A stretch of 28,560 nucleotides of DNA from IMG/VR virus record IMGVR_UViG_3300038825_000967, positions 1-28,560 of that record; one strand, 5' to 3'. Under the pieces are notes generated by a model. It was not told the origin of the DNA and did not search any database. It saw nothing but the letters and a program-made list of their open reading frames with translations. The position numbers and the translations under genes are program-made. Positions 6,994-16,450 of the stretch are shown here, piece after piece (positions within the stretch are counted from its first letter, which is position 1; each line of letters begins with the position of its first letter). This stretch comes from a virus.

Positions 6994-7968
6994 CTATGTC
7001 CAAACAGAAGTAGCAAATACTCCATCTGTCGGTACCGCAGTTTGTACACCCATTGCAAAGTTCATTACAATTCTTATGTTATCTGAACCGTCAAATTGAT
7101 AAGTAGGAATTATAGATACTTCCGTGTAATCAGTAGCAGCGTTCATACCTACAACTAAATTCTCAGGGTAAGTAGCTATAATTGTGTCATTAAACATACC
7201 AGGACAAACATAAATAGGGAATCCCATGTAAGTCAATCCTGTAAATGTACCAGCTGCACCTACTTGTTGGTAAGTAGTTTCAGCAGCTAATTTTTGAGCA
7301 TATATAGCGTAAGTTTTTTGATTCATATAAAATCCAAAACCTGGTTTGCTTAACATACCTGAAGCGTTAGCTACAACAGAATTATAAACTGCTCCTAAGT
7401 CAGTTAATATATCATTAGTAGAAATAGCACCGTCTAAATCTACTTCAAAAAAGTCTTTACAAGCACTAGCGTCTGCACCTGCTTCATCTAAAGCTCCGTC
7501 ACTAGATTGAAAACCAATTCCAAAAGGTGAAGAACCTTTCCAAATCATATTTTCTATTTGCTCTCCTGCTTTTGCTGCAACTGAAGCTAATAAAAAGTCT
7601 TGAAAAGTTCCTGGTAGGTTTCCGTTTCTATCCATATTTTCACCTATCCAAGTTGGAAACACTGTTCCTCTACAAATTTCTTCATTTACTTTTAAATCAG
7701 TAAGTGTTAAAACTTGTTCAGTTAAACTTGTATCATTTTCAGATGAAAAACCACAAGCAGCAGCAACCACAGGATCACTAATGCCTAAATTTGTAATTCT
7801 AGCAGATTTATTTAATCCGTCTATTGTTCTCACATATCCTTTAGCAATTGTGTCAGGACTTTTAACCGCAGCAGTTACATAAGGAAGTGCTAATTTTCCT
7901 GCATAAGACGTATATGCAGAAACATCAATATCAAACTGATATTCTTTTGATAAATTGTACTTATTCAT
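6994..7968 (-). CDS. Major capsid protein (HK97-fold type)
   Basis: A 324-residue protein without signal or membrane segments. Length and composition fit the HK97-type capsid proteins of Bacteroidetes siphophages. The body holds helical and strand segments such as NMIWKGSSPFGIGF and a FYMNQKTYAIYAQKLAAETT helix typical of the P-domain spine. The C-terminal part (NIRIVMNFAMGVQTAVP) resembles the end of this family. It follows the scaffold gene by 15 bp and precedes a strong terminator, the expected setting for the most abundant virion protein. There is no obvious N-terminal delta domain, in keeping with the separate scaffold gene. Confidence 0.85.
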   Translation of the reverse strand: MNKYNLSKEYQFDIDVSAYTSYAGKLALPYVTAAVKSPDTIAKGYVRTIDGLNKSARITNLGISDPVVAAACGFSSENDTSLTEQVLTLTDLKVNEEICRGTVFPTWIGENMDRNGNLPGTFQDFLLASVAAKAGEQIENMIWKGSSPFGIGFQSSDGALDEAGADASACKDFFEVDLDGAISTNDILTDLGAVYNSVVANASGMLSKPGFGFYMNQKTYAIYAQKLAAETTYQQVGAAGTFTGLTYMGFPIYVCPGMFNDTIIATYPENLVVGMNAATDYTEVSIIPTYQFDGSDNIRIVMNFAMGVQTAVPTDGVFATSVWT

Positions 7969-7983
7969 TTTGTGTTAATTTAA

Positions 7984-8646
7984 TTATTTATTATTAATGT
8001 AATATGCTGCTCTTTGTTTAGCAGTCATTGTAGCTAAATTCGGTTTTTCCGATTTAGTGTTATTTTCAGGACTATGAGTAAAACCCTCACTTCCAGGTTG
8101 TTTTTCTAATTCAACTATTTGAGATTTAAGTTCTTCTACTTCTTCTAATAATGATGAAATCATATCTTTTGACATTTCTACCATTTCCTCTTCTTTAACT
8201 TCTTCTTTAACTTCTTCAACCTCTTCTACCTCTTCTGACATTTCTTCTTTATCCTCTCCATATACTGCTTTTTCCAGCTCGTCAATTCTTTTAGCTAAAG
8301 CTGAAAATTTATCTTCTTCTTCTTTGTGGTCAGGAGTATGTTCCATTTCTTCTTTTTCTTCTTCTGCTTCAACACCCTCTGCTTCTTTTTCTTCACCCAT
8401 GTCTAAAATTTTAGAATCTTCATCTATAGTTAGTTTAGCACCATCAGACATTGTGTAAGTACCTGCACCTAATGGTGAAGTTTCACCGTCATCACCAACA
8501 ACCATTACAGTAGAACCAATCATAAACTGGTCATCTTCGGTTGCTAATACTCTACCGTCATCTAAAATCATTTCAGCATACATTTTTACTTCTTTGCTTT
8601 CCTCTTTTGATAATAAGAGGTTTTTGATTTTTTCTATTGTAGTCAT
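7984..8646 (-). CDS. Capsid scaffolding protein with N-terminal SH3-like beta module
   Basis: A 220-residue, very acidic protein. Residues ~22-82 (YAEMILDDGRVLATEDDQF ... GAGTYTMSDGAKLTIDEDS) form a small beta domain that in Bacteroidetes phages often precedes the scaffold coil. Residues ~85-185 are Glu/Lys-rich coiled coil (LAKRIDELEKAVYG, SLLEEVEELKSQIVELEKQ) with an EEVEEVEEVKEEVKEEE tract encoded by tandem 12-mers. The tail (ATMTAKQRAAYYINNK) is a basic helix like those that bind capsid subunits. It lies between protease and capsid genes, the classical position, and has its own late-promoter-like motif 12 bp upstream. Confidence 0.85.
   Translation of the reverse strand: MTTIEKIKNLLLSKEESKEVKMYAEMILDDGRVLATEDDQFMIGSTVMVVGDDGETSPLGAGTYTMSDGAKLTIDEDSKILDMGEEKEAEGVEAEEEKEEMEHTPDHKEEEDKFSALAKRIDELEKAVYGEDKEEMSEEVEEVEEVKEEVKEEEMVEMSKDMISSLLEEVEELKSQIVELEKQPGSEGFTHSPENNTKSEKPNLATMTAKQRAAYYINNK
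8191..8235. repeat. Tandem 12-mer repeat inside the scaffold gene
   Basis: TTCTTTAACTTC occurs twice in perfect tandem (8191-8202, 8203-8214) and is followed by degenerate copies (TTCAACCTCTTC ...). On the minus strand it encodes the Glu/Val/Lys tract of the scaffold. Such a tract can lengthen or shorten by slipped replication without breaking the frame. Confidence 0.85.
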
Positions 8647-8658
8647 TGTTATCTTTTT

Positions 8659-8687
8659 TTATAAATATTAAACTTAAATTATTGTTC
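8659..8687 (-). promoter_or_regulatory. Putative late promoter P3 (scaffold/capsid)
   Basis: On the minus strand it reads GAACAA, 14 spacer bases, TATTTATAA; the upstream flank reads GTGAACAA as in P4. It fills the 47-bp gap between the protease and scaffold genes and ends 12 bases before the scaffold ATG. Confidence 0.6.
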
Positions 8688-8693
8688 ACAGGC

Positions 8694-9707
8694 TCAGCGT
8701 TTTACTGTCCTATTTTTTATAGCAGAACAGACTTTAGCAGCAGTTTCTTTGCTTCCGTATTGTTTCACCATATCTTTTATACACTGATCCCATTTATAAA
8801 CTGCTAGAGCTTGTCTATTTACAAAAGCAGCATACTCAACGTATTTATATTTTTTCTTGTATTTCTTTTTCTTTTTACCAAACTTATCTTCTACATATTC
8901 TTTCTTAACACTATCTGCATGAGTTTCACAAGCCATGTACCTAGTAACCCCATTTATTTTATGTATATGAAAACCTGAACAACCTTTAAACATTTCTGCA
9001 TATATTTTAGCTTCTTCTTTAGTAGCAAATAAAGGCTCTCCATCTAAACTACCAACAACTGATAATTCATTCTCTAATATTAAATCTCTTATTTTACCTA
9101 GTGTAACCTCATCAGGACAATCAGTACAATCTTCTGCTAAATCTATAATATCTTTAGGCTTTGACGCTTCAATTAATTTATCTGTAAAATATCCCTCAAT
9201 GCTAAAACCTCTTACCTTGCCCTTTTTTACTGATTCCCAAATTTCATTATTATTTACTTTCATTTTAACAAACCAAGTTCCTATAGGTAGTTTATTAAAG
9301 CCATAAGAATTTGACTTGTCATTTTTCTTATCTTCTTTGATCCAACTCTCCACAACAGTCATGCCCTCAACAGGTACTTTATGCTCATAAGTAGCGCTAT
9401 TGTTTCTTAAACTAGACATAAATAGCTCCTGAGCTTGTTTTATAGTTTCTTCTGTAAAATATACAATATACTTTTCATCTTTTTCTTGATCGTATCTAGG
9501 AATCTCTTTATTAGGAATTAATACTGCCCCTACTAAAGTTTTTTGCTCTTCATCTAATTTAGCTAAAGTTAAGAATTGGTCTTTGTTAAAAAATACCCAG
9601 TTTTCCTCAATAGCAGGAAACTCTACTAAACTAATAGCCTCAACACCAAATCTATCTGCTTCTTCGTCTATAATTAGTTCTACTTTTTTTAGTTTTTCTT
9701 TGCTCAT
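8694..9707 (-). CDS. XkdF-like capsid maturation protease with C-terminal Cys/His module
   Basis: A 337-residue protein. Residues ~55-178 match the XkdF-type phage serine protease domain (KTLVGAVLIPNKEIPRYD, TYEHKVPVEGMTVVESWI, GTWFVKMKVNNNEIWESVKK, VRGFSIEGYF). His109 and Ser169 are the likely catalytic pair. The C-terminal third holds a compact Cys/His cluster (C243, H247, H249, C260, H263 in GCSGFHIHKINGVTRYMACE), then a lysine-rich run and a helical end (AAKVCSAIKNRTVKR). The role is cleavage of scaffold and capsid precursors during prohead maturation. The next gene is the scaffold and then the capsid gene, as expected. The protein is longer than a bare protease because of the added C-terminal part. 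Confidence 0.88.
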   Translation of the reverse strand: MSKEKLKKVELIIDEEADRFGVEAISLVEFPAIEENWVFFNKDQFLTLAKLDEEQKTLVGAVLIPNKEIPRYDQEKDEKYIVYFTEETIKQAQELFMSSLRNNSATYEHKVPVEGMTVVESWIKEDKKNDKSNSYGFNKLPIGTWFVKMKVNNNEIWESVKKGKVRGFSIEGYFTDKLIEASKPKDIIDLAEDCTDCPDEVTLGKIRDLILENELSVVGSLDGEPLFATKEEAKIYAEMFKGCSGFHIHKINGVTRYMACETHADSVKKEYVEDKFGKKKKKYKKKYKYVEYAAFVNRQALAVYKWDQCIKDMVKQYGSKETAAKVCSAIKNRTVKR

Positions 9708-9709
9708 AC

Positions 9710-9738
9710 TTATAAATATAATTTGTTAATTTTTGTTT
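9710..9738 (-). promoter_or_regulatory. Putative late promoter P2 (capsid protease)
   Basis: On the minus strand it reads AAACAA, 14 spacer bases, TATTTATAA; a TTG just upstream (9742-9740) stands 19 bases before TATATTTA, the spacing of Bacteroidetes -33/-7 promoters. It overlaps the tape-measure stop codon and ends two bases before the protease ATG, so its transcript would be nearly leaderless. Confidence 0.55.
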
Positions 9739-11437
9739 ACAAGGTTGCTTGTAAGTTTAAATCATTTTGTAATGCTTGACTACTACTTACATCACTTTCT
9801 ACTACAAATGCTTGTACTGGTGGTGGCTCTGTTCCTATAGCTCCAAATACAGGTGCTACTGGTACAGTATCTTCTATACCTGCTCCTGCATTTATAGTAG
9901 GTGTTGATCCACCGCCCCCTGATTCACCTGGAACGTCTGTTTGTAATATATTTCTAACATTAGCTAAACCCTGTGCTATAATACCTACTGCTCCTATTGT
10001 ACCAAATAAACCACCCTGTGCTAATGCTTTAGTTGCCCCTGCATAAGTATCCATAGTTGCTTGTGCTACCGCTAAACCTTTACCTGCCTTTGTTTCTGCT
10101 CCTACTAACGCTGTAATACCTGTTAAAGCACTACCTATTATTTGTCTTCTTTGGTCTTGTAATGCTTGTTCTTTTATTGTATTTTCTTTGTCTAGCGCGT
10201 CTTTCTTTTTTTGATAATCTTCCTGTATCCTTGTTTTAGTGTCAGCTAAATCTTTTTCATTACTTATAGTTAAATCTGCTAGTTTAAGTAATCTTTGTTT
10301 TTCTTGTTCAAACTCTAATTCTTTCCTATCTTGTTCTTCAATACCTATTTTAGATAATTCTTCTTGAATAGATTGCTGTTCTTGTAGTAAAACATTTTCT
10401 TGTTCTATTTTTTCTTTATCTAATTTTTGCTTTCTTAATCCTACTTCTAATAAGGCAGTTTCAATAGCTTCTTTTTGTGTTAATAAGTCTACATTTTTAG
10501 AGTCAGCAGCTAATAAAGCTCCTATACTAGATAACTGTTTTTTTAAACCTTCTTCTTCTAGTTTTCTAGCTTTTTCTGACAATTCTGATAGTTTTTCATT
10601 TGCTTCTATTCTGTCTGCAAAACTCTTAGAAATATCATCTCTAATTGTTCTTTGAGCCTCTGCTTCTGCTTCTGCTTGAACAATTAATTGTCTTTGTTGT
10701 TCTTCTAATAACCCTAAATTGTTTTTAGCCCTTGTCATCCCTCTAGCTTGATTCAAAATACTATTAACTGTTACATCATCTAAAGTGTTACTAAATTCTT
10801 CATAAGTTACTTTAGCTATATTAACTACTTCATCTACTCCCTCTCTAAAATCTGTTACTATATTTTTAGTTGCTTCTATACCATCTTTAGCAACTTTTAA
10901 TAAAGATTCTTTATAAGCATCAACTTGTTTAGTCAATTTTTGTATTCTTTCTACATCACCTTTACCTAACCAACTTTTCTCCCATGCTAACTGTACTTGA
11001 CTTATAACTAGACCTATACCCATAAAAGCTGCTTTAAAAGGTAATAAAGCAAGTTTTAAAACATTATTCATTATTCTACCCAAAGCGTCAAAGTTATCAC
11101 TTGATTCGGTTGTTCTACTAAATATACTTTCAAATGTTGTTATAACTTTATTTAAAACTACACCAATTACATTAAAAGCGGTACTAACTGTATCTACTAC
11201 TGCTTGGTTTTGCATTAACGCGTTTGTAACAGCGTCTACTATTTTCATTATTATACCAAACCCTGCTGCCTTCATGGCAAAGCCTACGCCTTTAAAACCA
11301 GACGCTAAACTTGATGTTGCTGATTTTTGTTCTTTAGTAGTTTTACCTAAATCAACAACCTCATCTTTTATCTTCTCTAGGTTTTCTACTGCTCCTTTGT
11401 AATTTACTTCTGCTTCTAGTATAATTTTCTCTGCCAT
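9737..11437 (-). CDS. Tail tape measure protein
   Basis: A 566-residue protein with the standard tape-measure layout. A short N-terminal helix (AVENLEKIKDEVVDLGKTTK) is followed by hydrophobic segments (~50-70 GVGFAMKAAGFGIIMKIVDA; ~125-150 LKLALLPFKAAFMGIGLVIS), a long Glu/Lys/Gln-rich coiled coil (~230-430), a second hydrophobic patch (IIGSALTGITALVGA, GGLFGTIGAVGIIAQGL) and a Pro/Gly-rich end. It sets tail length and is ejected with the DNA. At about 0.15 nm per residue, 566 residues predict a tail near 85 nm, so a short siphovirus. No muramidase or peptidase domain is seen. Confidence 0.88.
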   Translation of the reverse strand: MAEKIILEAEVNYKGAVENLEKIKDEVVDLGKTTKEQKSATSSLASGFKGVGFAMKAAGFGIIMKIVDAVTNALMQNQAVVDTVSTAFNVIGVVLNKVITTFESIFSRTTESSDNFDALGRIMNNVLKLALLPFKAAFMGIGLVISQVQLAWEKSWLGKGDVERIQKLTKQVDAYKESLLKVAKDGIEATKNIVTDFREGVDEVVNIAKVTYEEFSNTLDDVTVNSILNQARGMTRAKNNLGLLEEQQRQLIVQAEAEAEAQRTIRDDISKSFADRIEANEKLSELSEKARKLEEEGLKKQLSSIGALLAADSKNVDLLTQKEAIETALLEVGLRKQKLDKEKIEQENVLLQEQQSIQEELSKIGIEEQDRKELEFEQEKQRLLKLADLTISNEKDLADTKTRIQEDYQKKKDALDKENTIKEQALQDQRRQIIGSALTGITALVGAETKAGKGLAVAQATMDTYAGATKALAQGGLFGTIGAVGIIAQGLANVRNILQTDVPGESGGGGSTPTINAGAGIEDTVPVAPVFGAIGTEPPPVQAFVVESDVSSSQALQNDLNLQATL

Positions 11438-11598
11438 ATTAATTTTATTTTTTTATATAGTTCTTTAAATGTTGCGGGAAACTCATCTGATCCTGTAGCA
11501 AAATCATATTTATAACCTGACGCTTCTAATTCTGTTAAAAGGTTAATTGATATAGGTATCAAATTACCTACTTCTTTTATGTATTTTTCTAGTTCCAT
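11416..11598 (-). CDS. Small protein before the tape measure (60 aa)
   Basis: A 60-residue protein (MELEKYIKEVGNLIPISINL ...) overlapping the end of the 1143-residue gene by 10 bp and the start of the tape measure by 22 bp. It is mostly helical, with an aromatic/acidic middle (YKYDFATGSDEFPATFKEL) and a basic end. The tight overlaps support a real gene. A helper for tape-measure folding fits the position, but the true G/GT chaperone pair appears to be at 17564..18306, so the function is unknown. Confidence 0.65.
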   Translation of the reverse strand: MELEKYIKEVGNLIPISINLLTELEASGYKYDFATGSDEFPATFKELYKKIKLIWQRKLY

Positions 11599-14500
11599 AA
11601 TAAAAATGCTAAATCTTGAAACAATATTCTATTTCCGTTTTGAAATATTGCACTTAATGATATTTTTGTGTCATCATTACCTACAGGTTGAGTTAATAAT
11701 TCAATCTTTGCTGTCCACATAACCTGTTCGTCTGCACCACCAATTATTAAAGGTTTCCAAAAGCCCTTACTGTCAAAGTTTGTAATATTTACAGTAGGTG
11801 TGCTAAAAGCTGAATCTTTGTTAGAATGATCTAAACTACCTCCTGCTGTTCCTACAAAACTAGGTGGTGCGCTTCTATTAACTAATAAAGTTAAATAAAC
11901 AAACGTTCCTACCTTACCTTTATTTGTTCCATCTAAAACAGTACCTAACAAAGTTACCCTAACATCTACCATACTTAAAGGGGGTAATAATAACATCTTG
12001 CGTGTATAGTTATTATTTGTAAACTCGTATTGTGTAGAATTGTCAAAGCTAGTTGCCTGAGCATAAATAGTAATAGAACGTGTCATTTCCGTATCTCTAC
12101 CCATAGCATTAATAGAAAAATTATTTTCTATATTAGGCATTAATGCAGGTATATAGCTATTGTTTATGCTGTTGTTAATTAGCATAGGTTGTTGAATAGG
12201 GTTAAATATATCGTCTGCAAAAGTTACAGTAGAGGTTGAAAAATCTGTATTAGTATAAGTAGCGTAACAATCACCAACCCCTGTAGTAGAGTTAGTTTCT
12301 ACAAATACCCAATCTGGGTTTTGTTGTGTACAGCATTCGTTAGTAATAGTTGTACTTGCTCCTGTACCGTTATCTGTCCAAGACATTAATCCTGAAGCAG
12401 ATATAGTAAATGTAGCGTCGCAACTTGTTTCTAGTCTTTCTATTACTTTTAACAATGTAACTTTAGTAGATTTGTTTCCGCCTACTAAATAATTATCTAC
12501 GCTTATAACCCTCCATAGACAATTTTTTATAAAGTATGTATTTTGAAAACCTGATCCCTCAAAGGTTCGTATATCTTCAGGTGTTAAATACATATAACAT
12601 TCCATTATTCTAGCCTCTTTATCATATATTTCATTAATATATTGCGCCCAATACTCATTGTAGTATCCTTTTAAACTTGGTGTATTACCAAAGTAATTAA
12701 AACAAAAACCTGTATTAAAGGAAGGGCTATAATAAGTCCAATTAAGTATTTTTGTGTCAGATACTACTCCAGTATTTAGATTATCTAAATTGTACTGAGT
12801 GCATAAAGGAAACTTATTTGTAGTTGGTGCACTAGGGTTTGAAAATTTATAAAACTCTAACCCAGTTAAAACGCTTGATATTATAGCGTTTGAGTATATA
12901 GCAAATTTATAAGAATTATTAGTAACAGGATTAGTTCCTGTAAATTCTACTGGAGTTCCTGAGTAGTAAAATAGTTTTGGTTTTAAGTCAGATAAAGGTT
13001 GGCTACCCTCGTTTAATTCAGCTCCAAAATTATAAGCAATAGCAACGTCTTGACCAGGCATAGCAGAGTTTATTCCTGTGTTATCCCATAACGGTACACC
13101 CTGAGCTATAAAAGGACTCATTACGCTAAAGTTTTCAAATTCGCCATTAGAAAAATCATTAGTCATTTGTTTGTTCCTTTCACCATATACTACGTTTTGT
13201 TGACTTGTATAACGTTCATTTAAAAAGTCGTTATCTTCTAAATCTTTAAATTTTAAGGACTTGCTTTGTAATTCATTAGTAGATTTTACTACTTGCTCTT
13301 TTGATAAATCTAGTTTTTCTGTCCAGTAATTAGTTGAACCACCATCTATAAAATCTTGATATGGTTCTATTAATAATAACTTTTCATTGTCAGGATCAGT
13401 TTTAATAATTAAATTAAACCTATTTACTAAATCTTTTATAAAGTCTGCTTGTGTTATGTCAGGCATATTGTAAAACATACTTACCTCTCCCTTTTCTAGT
13501 CCATTAAACATACCTACTTGACCATTACCTAAACTTTGAATAGATAAATTACTTATTACAGGAGTCCAAGTTTGAGTTAATAAACTGGCTGGGCTTTCAC
13601 CATTGTTAAAAAATACAACTAAATAACAACCAAAACCTGTACCTGTAGGCAAAGTGTGGACAAAAGTTAATTCGTGAGTTCCTGGAGTTAATGTTACGCT
13701 TTCAGTATCTAAAGCGTAAGAGTTACCCTCATAGCTTCTCCATTGAGCTATACAATCAATAGATTGTAATGTAGAGCCAGATGTAGTTTGAGTTGGTATT
13801 AATATAGTAAATTTTGTTTCTACTTCTACTTGACCGCTAGGTAGCAACGTGTCTACACCTGTTAAGTCTTGATTTTGAAAAAATATACCTGGAGCAAATT
13901 CTACTGGTTGGTCTATAAAAATAGGCATTGCCGATAACGTTTGAAACAACATATTGTTAGGATCGTAATCTTCGTTATTTAAAAGCAAATAGGGATATGA
14001 TATATTAGTTAAAGAGCCACTGTAAAAGTTTATAGGTGCTGATAATAACGTTCCTGTGTTTGTTCCTTTAAAACCTACAAAAGCCCCATTGTTACTATCT
14101 GTTGATAGTTTAAATCTAGTCTGTACTCTTTCGTGTTGAGGGGCTAACGTCATAAATATTCTACTAAACCAATTTGTATCAGTTACAGGTGTAGATTCAT
14201 TTGTGTCATCAATTCCTAAAAATGTACTTTTAATTTGATAACCTGTTTTTTGTGATATTATTCTAACTAATCTTTGTATTCTTATAGCAGGTTTTAACAT
14301 ACTAGGTCTTATAACTCCGTATTGATCTAAAGCATTTAAAACTGCTATATTATCTAAATTATAATTCTCATTTGTAAAGCCCATTTCATCTAGTAAATCA
14401 TCAGGCGACCAAAACATAGAAGAGCTTAAAGGTTGGCTAGAAAAACCATAATCTATTATAGGGTACATTATATCGTTAGTAGTAGTTGGTGTATCTTCTG

Positions 14501-15020
14501 TAGTAGTAACCCCTGTTGTCCAACTATTAATTACATTATCTACTGTTAACTTATGATCTAGTTGTTTGTCTTCTGTTATAGCTCCTGTAGAATCATTTAC
14601 ATTTATAAAAGCGTCTTGTAGTTTTTTGTCTTTTAAGTCTGTAAAAAAATCTGCTGTATTTCCAAATAAAGATACTTCGTATAATCTAGCGTTTAAATAT
14701 ATTGCTTTAAGTTGTATAAAACCTTTTAATTGTGGTACACTATCTATATATAAAATAGCTTCAAATTTTGTTTGAGCATTGTATATTAAAGTGTCTAAAT
14801 TAACATCAAAATAATTTTCAAAAAAGTCATTATTACGATTTGAAAAAGGTAGTTTAATTGTTTGACTAAAACTAGCTTTTCTTTGATCAGGGTTTTTTAA
14901 ATCTAACCAATTATAATTTACTACAACATTAGGAGCTTGTTGTAAATCTAACTCAAATTGATCTACATCAAAAGGTGTTGCGGTATCAGTTTGTCTATAT
15001 GCAACTAATCTTACGTCCAT
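11589..15020 (-). CDS. Large tail-tip / baseplate hub protein
   Basis: An 1143-residue protein, the longest in the window, with no signal peptide. The N-terminal region (QFELDLQQAPNVVVNYNWLD, RKASFSQTIKLPFSNRNNDF, AILYIDSVPQLKGFIQLKAI) is a pattern I recall from conserved large tail proteins of Bacteroidetes phages. It resembles hub proteins that start with beta domains joining the tail tube. The middle and C-terminal parts are beta-rich, Asn/Thr/Ser-rich, as in tail-tip or adhesin regions. Its neighbours are another large tail protein and the tape measure. The exact part (hub, Dit/Tal-like, central fibre) is inference. Unusually, it lies before the tape measure rather than after it. Confidence 0.75.
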   Translation of the reverse strand: MDVRLVAYRQTDTATPFDVDQFELDLQQAPNVVVNYNWLDLKNPDQRKASFSQTIKLPFSNRNNDFFENYFDVNLDTLIYNAQTKFEAILYIDSVPQLKGFIQLKAIYLNARLYEVSLFGNTADFFTDLKDKKLQDAFINVNDSTGAITEDKQLDHKLTVDNVINSWTTGVTTTEDTPTTTNDIMYPIIDYGFSSQPLSSSMFWSPDDLLDEMGFTNENYNLDNIAVLNALDQYGVIRPSMLKPAIRIQRLVRIISQKTGYQIKSTFLGIDDTNESTPVTDTNWFSRIFMTLAPQHERVQTRFKLSTDSNNGAFVGFKGTNTGTLLSAPINFYSGSLTNISYPYLLLNNEDYDPNNMLFQTLSAMPIFIDQPVEFAPGIFFQNQDLTGVDTLLPSGQVEVETKFTILIPTQTTSGSTLQSIDCIAQWRSYEGNSYALDTESVTLTPGTHELTFVHTLPTGTGFGCYLVVFFNNGESPASLLTQTWTPVISNLSIQSLGNGQVGMFNGLEKGEVSMFYNMPDITQADFIKDLVNRFNLIIKTDPDNEKLLLIEPYQDFIDGGSTNYWTEKLDLSKEQVVKSTNELQSKSLKFKDLEDNDFLNERYTSQQNVVYGERNKQMTNDFSNGEFENFSVMSPFIAQGVPLWDNTGINSAMPGQDVAIAYNFGAELNEGSQPLSDLKPKLFYYSGTPVEFTGTNPVTNNSYKFAIYSNAIISSVLTGLEFYKFSNPSAPTTNKFPLCTQYNLDNLNTGVVSDTKILNWTYYSPSFNTGFCFNYFGNTPSLKGYYNEYWAQYINEIYDKEARIMECYMYLTPEDIRTFEGSGFQNTYFIKNCLWRVISVDNYLVGGNKSTKVTLLKVIERLETSCDATFTISASGLMSWTDNGTGASTTITNECCTQQNPDWVFVETNSTTGVGDCYATYTNTDFSTSTVTFADDIFNPIQQPMLINNSINNSYIPALMPNIENNFSINAMGRDTEMTRSITIYAQATSFDNSTQYEFTNNNYTRKMLLLPPLSMVDVRVTLLGTVLDGTNKGKVGTFVYLTLLVNRSAPPSFVGTAGGSLDHSNKDSAFSTPTVNITNFDSKGFWKPLIIGGADEQVMWTAKIELLTQPVGNDDTKISLSAIFQNGNRILFQDLAFLLWN

Positions 15021-16450
15021 TAACTATTAGTTTTTACTTTGTTTGCGTATTCTAAATTAATTGTGTATTGTATTTTTATTTTATCGTTTACACTTGTTTT
15101 TTTTGTATATGTAGTATTAGTAATTATCATAGGGTATACAATACTATTGTCTGCTAATAAATGTACGTTAGTAGACGTAAACAATTCTTCTAACCAAGCC
15201 CCCTCATCTTCATTTAACCAATCACTATTTACTACTAATTTTCTTTTTGCTTCAGTAAATAAAGTTTCTCTACCTCTATCGTAGTTTTCGTAATCAAAAG
15301 TAGCACTATTCCAACTACCAACTACTTTTTCCATTTCTTCGCTTTTTATATCTATACTTTCTATAGACTTACCCCTAAAATTCATATAATCCCAACAACC
15401 TAACCTATTACGCCAAGCTAATCTAACATTATCATATCTACTACAACTTTGGTGTCTATCATCTATACCTGTTCTACTAGCTCCGTATCTATAAAAGTAA
15501 TATTTATCTGTTTCTTGATTACCAGAACCATCAGCTCCATATATAACATAATACGCCCAATCAGTAAACTCACTTGGTTGATTGTCAGGTTCGTCTAACT
15601 GAGATTCTAAATTATAAGTACCGCAACCAAAATACAACAAACTATTTTTTACATCATCAGCAGTAGCTTTACCGCCACTGGCTACATCATTAGTAAAGTA
15701 CTTAGTAGAACCTATTTGACCACCTGAGCTATTATAATATTCTATAGCCATCTTTACTAACGCATCTCCATCAGTAATTAACCCATCATTTATAAAGGCT
15801 ATTGTTAGTTCGTCTATATTTTCTGCTGCTGTGTTACCCCCTCTTACAAATTGTACCCTCGGAGCATTAGTTAAAAACTTCTTTGTTGCTCCACTTGGTA
15901 TATAATTTGTTAAAGGATTGTTTGTTCCGTCTATATCTAATCCCCCTACATTAGTAGCAGTTTTAGTAAAGGGTGTTGTTGCAGGTATAGAATATATTAT
16001 TTCACTAGCTCCATCTACACCTCCACTAGGTAAAGTTAAAACAGGAGCAGCAGTTTGACTTGTCGCTTTTTCATAACCCCCCTCTACTTTTATACCTACT
16101 ACTTGACTTGTATTTTGTGAATAGGAATTAGAGGTATCACTTATTCCTATTGAGTGTATACTACCATCTATTGTGTCTGCTGCAATATTACCTACATTTG
16201 ATTCTTGTGTTTCTAAGCTAGATCTAACTATTTTATGTATATCTATTATTCCTACACCTGCGTTATTTTTATGAACCTTAATAGTAGTTAACAATGTCCA
16301 TGTACTGGCGTTAGTTGTACTCTTGTATATTTTAGCAACGTATTTAAATTTAGCGTCATTTATAATTGATGTACTTTCTTTTAAAACAAATATCATAGGA
16401 TTATTTGCTCCTGCTAATTGATTTGGTTTTTGTTCTATTGTATACGCCAT
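15020..16450 (-). CDS. Tail-tip structural protein
   Basis: A 476-residue protein without signal or membrane segments. The start (MAYTIEQKPNQLAGANNPMI) and the later segment YDNVRLAWRNRLGCWDYMNF recall a family of Bacteroidetes phage structural proteins encoded beside the large hub protein. The predicted fold is mainly beta. It overlaps the start of the hub gene by one base (TAATG type) and likewise the gp10-like gene upstream, so all three are probably made together. A distal tail ring or baseplate protein is the likely role. Confidence 0.7.
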   Translation of the reverse strand: MAYTIEQKPNQLAGANNPMIFVLKESTSIINDAKFKYVAKIYKSTTNASTWTLLTTIKVHKNNAGVGIIDIHKIVRSSLETQESNVGNIAADTIDGSIHSIGISDTSNSYSQNTSQVVGIKVEGGYEKATSQTAAPVLTLPSGGVDGASEIIYSIPATTPFTKTATNVGGLDIDGTNNPLTNYIPSGATKKFLTNAPRVQFVRGGNTAAENIDELTIAFINDGLITDGDALVKMAIEYYNSSGGQIGSTKYFTNDVASGGKATADDVKNSLLYFGCGTYNLESQLDEPDNQPSEFTDWAYYVIYGADGSGNQETDKYYFYRYGASRTGIDDRHQSCSRYDNVRLAWRNRLGCWDYMNFRGKSIESIDIKSEEMEKVVGSWNSATFDYENYDRGRETLFTEAKRKLVVNSDWLNEDEGAWLEELFTSTNVHLLADNSIVYPMIITNTTYTKKTSVNDKIKIQYTINLEYANKVKTNS

